Origin: [Mycobacterium] fortunisiensis
GTDB taxonomy: Bacteria > Actinomycetota > Actinomycetes > Mycobacteriales > Mycobacteriaceae
Direction of reading: 5' to 3'
DNA: 64,000 nucleotides
Assembly (NCBI RefSeq): GCF_019050325.1
Contig: NZ_VOMB01000027.1
Coordinates: 1 to 64,000, forward strand
The notes below the pieces were generated by a model. It saw nothing but the letters and a program-made list of their open reading frames with translations. It was not told where the DNA came from and did no database searches. The position numbers were made by a program, and so were the translations under genes. Shown one piece after another: positions 1 to 7,414 of the stretch. How positions within the stretch are numbered: position 1 is the first letter of the stretch; each line of letters begins with the position of its first letter.

Positions 1-509
1 CTACACTGACCGGTGCTCACAGGTGAGGAATTTCAACGAGCACACCTGGGGACGTTCGATGAGCGCAATCATCCGCGGGCGGGTCAACGGATTCGGTGTC
101 GTGACGTCCTGAACCGGCTGATCCTCAACGCCGAGCTGTGGGTCGGCGCGCTTATAAGGTCAGGACCGCCAAATACGTAGCTGCCGAAGTGCAGCCGGTT
201 CGTTGTCTCCATCGCATGTGTCGCATCCCGGACTACCAAGCGCTGCACCAAGCTTGCGTAGTCGGCGTTCCCGGTCCGCTCATGCTCGACCCGGACACGC
301 TGCGTCAGGGACTCCTCGTGAACAAGAGAACGCCAGTGACCGTATGGCTTGATGGCTTGCGTGCATCAGCGACCTGGCGGACATCGGCGATGAGGTCCGG
401 CAGCAGCAGGTTGTGATTCGTCACGTCGGCCGGCCAGTTGTTGGAATTCGTCGTCGGTGAGTTGGCCGCGGTAGAAAGCGGTTTCGATGGAATCCCAGTC
501 GTCGGTGCC
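1..509. other. No recognisable gene
   Basis: I see no coding region I can support here. Short open frames exist on both strands, but none has a recognisable motif or a convincing ribosome binding site. The stretch is probably decayed or non-coding mobile-element sequence. Confidence 0.4.
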
Positions 510-788
510 TCATTGATGGATTGCGGCAGCGACTGACGGTCCGGGCAGTCTCGAAACCAATTTCCCAGCGTCGATATCCAAGCCGTCGGCGATCTTGACG
601 ATGGTTTCCAGTCGCAAGCTGCGTTGACCACGTTCCACCTTTCCGAGCTGGGTCCAGTGGATCCCGCAACGCACAGCCGCAGCTTCTTGGCTGAGGCCGA
701 GCTCGACCCTACGTGCGCGGACCCGCTCGCCGAAGGCTTGCGTCGTCGCGTTCAGTGGTGAGGGGGCCGGCACGGCTTCCAAGCACAT
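510..788 (-). CDS. XRE-family transcriptional regulator
   Basis: This small protein (92 aa from the chosen ATG) is almost entirely a Cro/CI-type helix-turn-helix. The segment from FGERVRARRVELGLSQEAAA through WTQLGKVERG to the IVKIADGLDI region has the classic XRE layout, with the Q of LSQ at the start of helix 2 and a recognition helix before the ERG turn. The open frame extends upstream to 893, but the extra residues do not look like protein and would overlap the divergent gene at 867, so I chose the ATG at 788; other starts remain possible. It lies divergently beside the Cys/His-motif gene and near the restriction-like cargo, so it may control those genes. Target unknown. Confidence 0.7.
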   Translation of the reverse strand: MCLEAVPAPSPLNATTQAFGERVRARRVELGLSQEAAAVRCGIHWTQLGKVERGQRSLRLETIVKIADGLDIDAGKLVSRLPGPSVAAAIHQ

Positions 789-866
789 ATGCCCCAGGCG
801 AAACAGGCCAGAGTGCATCGCACCCATGCGTAACAGGCCTACTATCGAAGGTGACGGGACCGAAGG

Positions 867-1676
867 GTGGACGCAATTGTGGACGACCCGCACGCACCAG
901 AACTGACCGACGAAGAGGAAAACTCGGCCGCGCTCACCGAACGGCGCTATCGGGAACCGGAACCGCCTGAGTTCGCTACGAGCCGCGGATGCCAGCTGCT
1001 CGACGAAATCAGCTTGCGCATCCTCGAGATTCGTCTGGCGCTCCTCGTGGCGACCGAGGACGTTTCGCTCCGCCTGGACGACTTCTACCCTCGCCTTGCC
1101 GCTCTCGAAGTGCTTGCAGACCAGGCCGTCGGAGCGGCACGGCTGTTGCTGCTTGACGCGGACCTAGACGAGGCGTGGGGGTCACTGCCGTCACGTCCCC
1201 AGGCGGTTTTCGCCCGCCACAAGGCGGCTGTCACGCGTGGTTCCCCGAGCGTATTTCCAGTGCCGTCGTCGCTGCGGCATTTCAACAGTGCCATCAGGAC
1301 GATCGCCAGTCAGGCGACCGGCCCAGATTGGCGTGCTCGGCCCCAGTGCCCAGCGATAATCCGGGACGGCTCACGACAATGCAGTAACGGCGTTCTCTAT
1401 CTCGGCGACAATGCCTTCGCCTCTGGGTGCTTTTCCCACGCGACCGAAGCAGAGCGCAATCGCCATCGCCAACATCAGGATGATCGGAACGAGGCAAACG
1501 TGGAAGCCAGCCGCATCGCGCACTTGGCGATGACAGGCCTGGGCCGCATCATCGCTGAGGGATGGCTTCGTCGTCGGCACGAACCGGGCTCGCTCTTTCA
1601 GCTCATCAACCAGCCTGACGGGCCATTTCGTCTGGAAGATATGGAGGAGGCTGGTAAAGCAGCACCAGCCGATTAG
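867..1676 (+). CDS. Hypothetical protein with a C-C-C-H zinc-site-like motif
   Basis: I do not recognise the family. The N-terminal two thirds (to about residue 150) are mostly helical with many Leu and Glu residues. Cys161, Cys172, Cys188 and His191 then form a C-x10-C-x15-C-x2-H pattern that looks like a small zinc-binding knuckle, followed by a charged helix. Three related knuckles occur at the N-terminus of the TnpB recombinase of the same element (for example Cys107, Cys116, Cys126, His129). GTG at 867 is the longest start; GTG at 879 has a better-spaced AAGG upstream. It is transcribed divergently from the XRE gene. It could be a nucleic-acid-binding accessory protein; function unknown. 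Confidence 0.55.
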   Translation: MDAIVDDPHAPELTDEEENSAALTERRYREPEPPEFATSRGCQLLDEISLRILEIRLALLVATEDVSLRLDDFYPRLAALEVLADQAVGAARLLLLDADLDEAWGSLPSRPQAVFARHKAAVTRGSPSVFPVPSSLRHFNSAIRTIASQATGPDWRARPQCPAIIRDGSRQCSNGVLYLGDNAFASGCFSHATEAERNRHRQHQDDRNEANVEASRIAHLAMTGLGRIIAEGWLRRRHEPGSLFQLINQPDGPFRLEDMEEAGKAAPAD

Positions 1677-1842
1677 GGGCTGATTGACATCGAGTTCTGA
1701 GGCGTTTGGCGTCGTTGGCTTTCATGCCGCCGTACTGGGCGACCCAGCGATGCCAGGTCGACTCGGTGACCTCTAGGTGCCGGCATACCTCGACAGCCCC
1801 CATCCGCAGCGGCTTTGTTGCTGGGTACTTGGTCGTCGCCAA
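1606..1842 (-). pseudogene. IS3-family transposase OrfA remnant
   Basis: The frame encodes a piece resembling IS3-family OrfA helix-turn-helix proteins: VCRHLEVTESTWHRW followed by an AQYGGMKANDAKRL stretch. Family members continue into a leucine-zipper region and are preceded by a longer N-terminus; both are missing, and no OrfB (DDE) partner follows. A stop codon lies just upstream in frame. I read it as a broken insertion-sequence relic between the Cys/His-motif gene and the DUF5131 gene. The adjoining 1843-2245 holds no gene I can support. Confidence 0.6.
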
Positions 1843-2245
1843 CGGTCACCTTCTGGACCGGCCGGACTAGTGGATCGATCAGTTCCCGCCAAAGGTGAAG
1901 CCGAGCAGCCCGTCCACGTCCTGCTGATCCTGGCGCCGTGGAGACGCCAAGTCGTCAGAACCTAACAGTCGGGTGCTTCTTCGTCGACGACGTCCCACAG
2001 ATAATCCGTCCACGACGGCGTGTGACACCTGACAACCCGCGACCGTCGTGGACGGCAACGGCAGGCACTCGCCACCTAGAGATATCGAGTATCGAGTTAC
2101 CTGTCGGCGCCAGCCGCTACCCTCGGCGTGCCAAGGGATGCGATTCCGCTGCAGCCGCAACTCCGAATGTGGCTGGCGAGGCCCGCGGCGTTTCGGCTCG
2201 TTGCCCGAGCGGCGGCCGTTACGCTTGTCGGGAAGAGATGGGGTG

Positions 2246-3001
2246 ATGTCGTTGGCCGCGAATAGCGGGATCGAGTGGACTGAAGTCACCTGGAACCCCG
2301 TCACCGGCTGCGACAGGGTCGCGGCTGGCTGCGATAACTGCTACGCCCTCACACTCGCGAAGCGTCTCAAGGCCATGGGCGCCGAGAAGTATCAGAACGA
2401 CGGCGATCCGAGGACCTCCGGGCCTGGCTTCGGGGTCACGATCCATCCACGCGCACTGGACCAGCCGTACCGGTGGCGCGCGCCGAAGGTCGTCTTCGTC
2501 AACTCGATGAGCGACCTCTTCCACGCCAAGGTGCCACTGGGCTTCATTAAGGACGTCTTCAACGTGATCCGGGAGACCCCGCAGCATACGTACCAGGTGC
2601 TCACCAAGCGCGCCCACCGCATGGCGCGGATCGCCGACAGGCTGGACTGGCCCGAGAACCTATGGATGGGCGTATCGGTGGAGTCGCACGAGGTCGTCGA
2701 CCGAATTGATCACCTGCGGGCCTCGCCTGCGGCCACGCGGTTCCTGTCCTGCGAGCCGCTCCTCACAGCCCTTCCTGACTTGGCCCTCAACAACATCGAC
2801 TGGGTAATCGCCGGCGGCGAGTCGGGTCCGCGGGCGCGGCCGATGGATCCGGCCTGGGTCGAAGACATCCGCGACCAGTGCGTCCACGCCGGAGTGGCGT
2901 TCTTCTTCAAGCAGTGGGGCGGGCGGACGCCGAAGGCCAACGGCCGTGAGCTCGACGGCCGCACCTGGGACGACATGCCGGTGCTGGCAGCAGCGCTCTG
3001 A
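2246..3001 (+). CDS. DUF5131 / phage Gp37-Gp68 family three-Cys-motif protein
   Basis: This 251-aa protein starts at an ATG reading MSLAANSGIEWTEVTWNP. The diagnostic cluster TGCDRVAAGCDNCYA (C-x6-C-x2-C) follows at residues ~23-37; such clusters can hold an iron-sulfur centre, and the family is radical-SAM-like. Further family signatures are the SCEPLL block, the AGGESG block and the C-terminal FFFKQWGG. The open frame extends upstream to 2048, but that part is unlike the family. It converges on the TcmP gene with 12 bp between the stops; DUF5131 and TcmP proteins are known as recurrent neighbours. Its biochemical role is not established. A link to phage defence is inferred from its neighbours. 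Confidence 0.85.
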   Translation: MSLAANSGIEWTEVTWNPVTGCDRVAAGCDNCYALTLAKRLKAMGAEKYQNDGDPRTSGPGFGVTIHPRALDQPYRWRAPKVVFVNSMSDLFHAKVPLGFIKDVFNVIRETPQHTYQVLTKRAHRMARIADRLDWPENLWMGVSVESHEVVDRIDHLRASPAATRFLSCEPLLTALPDLALNNIDWVIAGGESGPRARPMDPAWVEDIRDQCVHAGVAFFFKQWGGRTPKANGRELDGRTWDDMPVLAAAL

Positions 3002-3013
3002 CCTGGCCGGTCG

Positions 3014-4132
3014 TCAGCCGTCCAGAGCGGGGAACTCGATGAGGGTTCCGTCCGGGAAGGTTCCCTTCCTCTGCTGGTTGGGTGACGAGATGCGCCCGGC
3101 GGTCTGCATCGGCTTGAGGGTCTTGACCTTCACCTGACCGCTGTGGAATGGCGTCTTCCTGATGACGTACTGGCGGACCTCCTCGACCGGCACCGTCCGG
3201 CCTGCGAAGTGCTGTGCCAGCTCGTCCTGAAGCGGTCCGGTGTTGGCCTCGTCCTCGAAGAGAACCTGTTGGCCGGCGAGACGGTCGTCGAACCTGTAGC
3301 CCCCTCCGGGGGCGAGTTTCCACATCGCCTCCTTCATCTTGTCGTAGGCCTGGTCGTCGCGCGTGCAGAAGAAGAGGTAGCTGCCGGTGTGGCCGCTCTT
3401 GTTGATCATCTCGAAGCTGCACACGTGGGCGAAGTCGCATTCGTTGCGAAGCTGCCTCTCGTAGAGGTCGTGGATGAACTGTGCGCGACCCTGATCAGCT
3501 GGCGGGGCGTTCTTGTAGTCGTCGCACCCGAAGAGTGCCGTCAAGAGCGGGTCGACGTTGCCGGCGTTTGCGAACCGGTTGACGCTGTTGAAGTCGAAGT
3601 AGATGAATAGCTCGCACGACGGGTGGCTGACCAGGTCGCGGATGAGAGACATCGGGACGTCCTTGTAGCCGAACGGGTCGACGAACGCGAACGTGGGTGC
3701 CAGCTGCCTGTCTGCGGGGATGGAGTCCAGCAGCTCACGGGCCAACGACTGGAAGTTCTGGTTGCGCTCGTGGATCTGCACGGTGTTCGGCCACGGGGCG
3801 CGGCTCGCCTTGACGCCGGCGAGGACCTCCTGCAGCGACGCGAACCTCTTGTCGTCCCACTCGTTGAAGATGAAGTTGAACAGGGTGTCACCGAAGGTGG
3901 CGAACGATCGGTGCTCCAGCAGCGTGTTGAGGGTCAGGACGGGCGAGCCTGGCTGGTCGTCGTCGTAGCGGCCGGGGCCTGCGAAGCCGTCCAGCACGTT
4001 GACCCTCTGGTGGCGCCTGCTCGTGCCGAAGATGCCAAACCACGCGCCGAGGTATCGCGTGAGGATGTCGTGCTTGGCCTTGGTGTGCGGAGGTCGTCTC
4101 CACACGGTCGGCAGGCTGTCACCCTTCGGCAT
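3014..4132 (-). CDS. tcmP: Three-Cys-motif partner protein TcmP
   Basis: This 372-aa protein matches the TcmP family, named because it is found beside DUF5131/Gp37-Gp68 proteins, as here. Visible landmarks are the N-terminal HTKAKHDIL segment, a DGFAGPGRY motif near residue 50 and FAFVDPFGY in the middle. These look like a Rossmann-type nucleotide or SAM pocket, followed by an acidic C-terminal region. The start is the ATG at 4132, which has a perfect AGGAGG about 6 nt upstream; the longer frame to 4243 lacks such a site. It is the third gene of a minus-strand operon after the methyltransferase and the DUF262-HNH gene, 29 bp downstream of the latter. Function unproven. Confidence 0.85.
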   Translation of the reverse strand: MPKGDSLPTVWRRPPHTKAKHDILTRYLGAWFGIFGTSRRHQRVNVLDGFAGPGRYDDDQPGSPVLTLNTLLEHRSFATFGDTLFNFIFNEWDDKRFASLQEVLAGVKASRAPWPNTVQIHERNQNFQSLARELLDSIPADRQLAPTFAFVDPFGYKDVPMSLIRDLVSHPSCELFIYFDFNSVNRFANAGNVDPLLTALFGCDDYKNAPPADQGRAQFIHDLYERQLRNECDFAHVCSFEMINKSGHTGSYLFFCTRDDQAYDKMKEAMWKLAPGGGYRFDDRLAGQQVLFEDEANTGPLQDELAQHFAGRTVPVEEVRQYVIRKTPFHSGQVKVKTLKPMQTAGRISSPNQQRKGTFPDGTLIEFPALDG

Positions 4133-4161
4133 CGTTGCCTCCTGGTCCCTGGTGGTGGGCG

Positions 4162-5328
4162 CTACCTGTTGCCTTTGGCGCGGTTGTGGGGGACACAGAG
4201 CATGGTCAGGTTGGACAGGTCTGTGGAGCCGCCCTTGGACCAAGCGGTGACGTGGTCAGCGTCCATCTCGTTCAGCTTGTAGATCCGGTCCTTGTTGCTG
4301 TCCCCGCCGATCGCGCACAGCGGGCAGTTCGACACGCCACCGGCCTTCGCCTTCGCCGTCTGCTGTTCGTAGGCAACGCGCTTGTCCTTAGGCTCGAACA
4401 GACGGATGTCGAGCAGCTGCGGCTGCTTCTCACCGCCGAGCAGGTACTCGTAGATCCCCTTGCTGCTGTGCACCGCCGGATCACCGCGCAGCTCATTGAC
4501 GCGGGCCTCGATCTTCGCCGCGCTGTAGGAGGTCCCGTGATACGCCTCGTACAACCTGCCCCATTCGAGGCCGCGCATCTCCCTGTCCGGGGGCCGCGTG
4601 AAGACACCGGCAACCCAGTCGATGACCGAGGTGAAGTAGGTCTTCAGCTGGGCGATGTCAGTGTCCTGGCGATGCTGGGCGAGGTAGGCGTCGATGCTCA
4701 GGCCCTGCGAGAACGCGACCCAGTCCAGCGCCTCCGCGAGCACCTGTTGCCGCTTCGGGTCGCCGTTGATGTACGACTGCCACTTCTGCATGTTCGCGTT
4801 GTTCGAGTTGCTGTACTCGACCTTGGCCCTGGTGATGAACGGCCCCGAGTAGATCGCGTTGAGCAGCTCCTGCTTGTTCAGCGGGATCCCGGCGATGTTG
4901 ATCGTCTGGAACCAGGCCTTGATCTCGTCCTCGGTGCCGTCGCACTCGTAGATGTCGAGCCGCGTGTCGAGGATGATGCGCTGCTGGTCCCTGGGCAGCG
5001 AGGAGAAGGTCTGCTCCCGCCCATCCACCTTGATGGCGAACTTGCCGGTGACGAAGCGGCCAAAGCTGGTGATGCGCTGCTGCCCGTCGAGGACTTCGAG
5101 CGTGTCCCCCTCCACGTTGAAGTAGATCAGCCCGAGCGGGTACCCCTTCAGCAGCGAGTCGATGACCGCGACGTCGCGCTTGCCGTCGTTGTAGATGTAG
5201 TTGCGTTGGTACTCCGGCTGAATGACCAGCTTGCCGTCGAGCCCGAACAAGCCCTTGCCTTCGAGCTCGTTGTAGACGAAGCCCACAAGGATCTCCTCGA
5301 CCGTGTAGTGCTTGAGCTCGGTCTTCAC
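4162..5328 (-). CDS. DUF262 domain protein with C-terminal HNH endonuclease
   Basis: This 388-aa protein is built like GmrSD-type nucleases. The N-terminal DUF262 (ParB/Srx-like NTPase) half has QPEYQRNY (37-44) and the signature DGQQR (81-85). The last 54 residues are an HNH domain with CPLC (335-338), DADHV and a terminal CVPHNRAKGNR segment, giving two Cys pairs and the His metal ligands. Start is GTG at 5328, overlapping the stop of the methyltransferase by 4 bp, which indicates translational coupling. Known relatives cut modified or foreign DNA. Beside a DNA methyltransferase this suggests a restriction enzyme whose cutting depends on, or is blocked by, methylation; that is inference. 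Confidence 0.85.
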   Translation of the reverse strand: MKTELKHYTVEEILVGFVYNELEGKGLFGLDGKLVIQPEYQRNYIYNDGKRDVAVIDSLLKGYPLGLIYFNVEGDTLEVLDGQQRITSFGRFVTGKFAIKVDGREQTFSSLPRDQQRIILDTRLDIYECDGTEDEIKAWFQTINIAGIPLNKQELLNAIYSGPFITRAKVEYSNSNNANMQKWQSYINGDPKRQQVLAEALDWVAFSQGLSIDAYLAQHRQDTDIAQLKTYFTSVIDWVAGVFTRPPDREMRGLEWGRLYEAYHGTSYSAAKIEARVNELRGDPAVHSSKGIYEYLLGGEKQPQLLDIRLFEPKDKRVAYEQQTAKAKAGGVSNCPLCAIGGDSNKDRIYKLNEMDADHVTAWSKGGSTDLSNLTMLCVPHNRAKGNR

Positions 5329-6533
5329 GAGGCGTCCTTCCGACGGATGAAGATGCGCTTGTAGATGCGCTTGACGGGGTAGCCCACATCAAAGTACGTC
5401 CCCGGACCGAACGATTCGGTACGGACGAAGCACCCGAAGGAACCGGTGTTCGACTTCATCCGCACTCCGTCGACGACACGCACCTTCGGCCCGTAGGTCT
5501 TCGTCTGCGGGTAGTCGCCCTCACTGCTGCCGACGATCTCGAACTGGTCGGGGTTGTACTTATCCAGAAACGTGATCGGAACGCCCATCATCCCGTCGTG
5601 ATCGCTGGGGATCGCGTCGACGAACGGAACCTCGATCGCCGGGAAGTTGTCGTAGGTCGCGTAACCGACGCCTCGGACTTCCTTGTGCCTGGAGTACTTG
5701 ATGTTGTCGTCCGTCGTCATGAGCTGCATCGGTTCGTGGCGTCGGCCGTGGTCGATGTTGGTGAACCAGCAGGAGTTCCCGAGCCGTGTGTAGTCCCGCT
5801 CCCCGTCTGACGGGTAACCGAGCCTCTCCGCCTTCAGCCGGTCCGCATCAGACACCTTCGCACCCTTCGGGACGCCGAACACCATGTCGGTGTTGTTCGC
5901 GGTCGCGCCCTTCCACAGCTCGTTCGCCATGATGTGCGGAAACACTTCGTTGTAGGTGATGGCGTTGTTGTTGCCGATCACCGAGAACTTTCGCCCACCG
6001 CCGACGACCCAGGTCATGAACTGACGGAAGAGACTGAACGGCGGGTTGGTGATGACGAAGTCGGCCTCGTTACGCAGGGCTGTTACCTCCCTGCTTCGGA
6101 AGTCGCCGTCGCCGTCGAGGTACTCCCATTGGAGGTCATCTATGTTGACGATTCCGTCGCCGTTGATGTCCTTGGGCTCGAGGACGAATTTCTTACCGTT
6201 CGTGTGTGTCTTGGTCTCGTCGAACTTCGGGTCATCCATCTCGAACAGGGTCGGGGTGTAGTAGTCGAGGTTCGGGTTGCTGTCGGGCGCGTACGACGTC
6301 GAGATGAGCTTCTTCAGGCCGAAGTCGACGAAGTGCAGGGCGAAGAACTTCGCGAAGTTGGACCACTCCGGGTCGTCGCACGGCAGGAGGACGACCTTGT
6401 CCCGGAACACATCGGGGTCGAATTCGAGGTAGGCGTTGATCTCGCGCTCGATGTCCGCCCACTGCGTGTAGAACTCGTCGTTCTTCGTATCGCGAGCAGC
6501 CTGGAGACTGGTGTTCCTCGAAGCGGTCGTCAT
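5325..6533 (-). CDS. EcoRI-type adenine-specific DNA methyltransferase
   Basis: This 402-aa protein resembles the EcoRI methylase-like family. The catalytic NPPF motif lies at about residues 163-166 (FVITNPPFSLF), downstream of the conserved YTQW and CDDPEWSNF blocks. The start is the ATG at 6533 (MTTASRN), with a GGGGAGAG Shine-Dalgarno stretch close upstream; the frame extends to 6560 without support. A segment reading DINGDGIVNIDD at about 122-133 looks like a calcium-binding loop, and YLDGDGDF follows shortly after. It is first in the operon with the DUF262-HNH nuclease and TcmP. It probably marks host DNA, but the target sequence cannot be read from the gene. Confidence 0.87.
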   Translation of the reverse strand: MTTASRNTSLQAARDTKNDEFYTQWADIEREINAYLEFDPDVFRDKVVLLPCDDPEWSNFAKFFALHFVDFGLKKLISTSYAPDSNPNLDYYTPTLFEMDDPKFDETKTHTNGKKFVLEPKDINGDGIVNIDDLQWEYLDGDGDFRSREVTALRNEADFVITNPPFSLFRQFMTWVVGGGRKFSVIGNNNAITYNEVFPHIMANELWKGATANNTDMVFGVPKGAKVSDADRLKAERLGYPSDGERDYTRLGNSCWFTNIDHGRRHEPMQLMTTDDNIKYSRHKEVRGVGYATYDNFPAIEVPFVDAIPSDHDGMMGVPITFLDKYNPDQFEIVGSSEGDYPQTKTYGPKVRVVDGVRMKSNTGSFGCFVRTESFGPGTYFDVGYPVKRIYKRIFIRRKDAS

Positions 6534-6862
6534 GCTCTCTCCCCGGTGGCCGGACTGCACCGCCAGCAGCGGGGCGTGTCTGCGGGGAATCCTATCGACG
6601 GGCTCCGACCGAGACCGGTAAGCGGGGCCGACGCGATCGAGTGCCGCTGGTGCAGTTCAGTTAGGGGTCTCGTTCCTCTCAATCCGAGCTTCAGGACATC
6701 AAACACCGCTACCGCCTGAATAGCCGACATCTTGTGTTATCGCGGGCGCTGACCAGGCATCCGCGAGATTCGTGTCGACGTCCGTACGGTCCCATTCAAT
6801 CGGATGAAACGGTCCAAGGTTCCGTCCGCTGGATTCCACCAGGGCAAATCTGGTGGTGACAA
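6534..6862. other. Gap between methyltransferase operon and tnpC
   Basis: About 330 bp with no gene I can support. It should contain the promoter of the minus-strand methyltransferase operon and the 3' end of the tnp transcript. I see no strong hairpin or dyad. Confidence 0.4.
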
Positions 6863-7414
6863 TCAGCTGCGAGTGAGGCCGTACTCACGGACGAGTGAGC
6901 GGTTGGTCTCGCGCAACACCTCGATGTCCTCTTGCAGCGAGGCGATGGTTCGGTCCTTTTCCACGATGGCGAGCTCAACTTCTGCTAGGCGCTGGCGCAG
7001 ATCGATGACGATCGGATGTTGATCGAGTAACGCCGGACCGATCGATGGTCCTTGTGCTCCGAGCCGGCGTTCCAGTACCTGCACTTTCTGCTGCAGGTCG
7101 CGATTGTGGTGTCTGGCTGTCGCCAAATCGGCACGAAGGCTCTCCGCCGTGACCTGGTCTTGAGGGCGGGGATGATTGTCGGGCCGCTGGCCCCCGGCGG
7201 CGTGGTCGATAAGAGCAGCGAGGTCTTTGTGGCGTTGCAGGAAGTTGCGGTGAACGCCGGCGCGGGCGATGACGACTCGCCGGCTGATCCGCCGGTCTTC
7301 ACGACGAAGGTCGGTGAGTGCATTGAGAACTGCGGCTCGTTTGGTGGCTGTGTCTTTGCGCCGCGCATCGGTAAGTCGTGAGACTCGCTGCTCGTAGCTT
7401 TGGACGTCAGTCAT
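6863..7414 (-). CDS. tnpC: Tn554-type TnpC-like accessory protein (DUF6262-like)
   Basis: This 183-aa protein is third in the recombinase operon; its start overlaps the end of tnpB by 8 bp. The N-terminal half carries a small DNA-binding-like segment (RRISRRVVIARAGVHRNFL), and the second half (about 95-170) is a long charged coiled coil. This is the layout of TnpC/DUF6262 proteins that follow the two Tn554 recombinases and influence their efficiency and orientation. The smaller TnpC of the second element (18558-18968) has the same plan but little obvious sequence identity. Confidence 0.8.
   Translation of the reverse strand: MTDVQSYEQRVSRLTDARRKDTATKRAAVLNALTDLRREDRRISRRVVIARAGVHRNFLQRHKDLAALIDHAAGGQRPDNHPRPQDQVTAESLRADLATARHHNRDLQQKVQVLERRLGAQGPSIGPALLDQHPIVIDLRQRLAEVELAIVEKDRTIASLQEDIEVLRETNRSLVREYGLTRS

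Noticed and set aside
138..416. 92-codon frame near the left edge
   Set aside because: No recognisable motif, no ribosome binding site and a composition that does not look like protein.
3143..4282. Long plus-strand frames opposite TcmP
   Set aside because: Composition (Val/Gly/Asp runs) is typical of the reverse frame of a real high-GC gene; TcmP motifs are clear on the minus strand.
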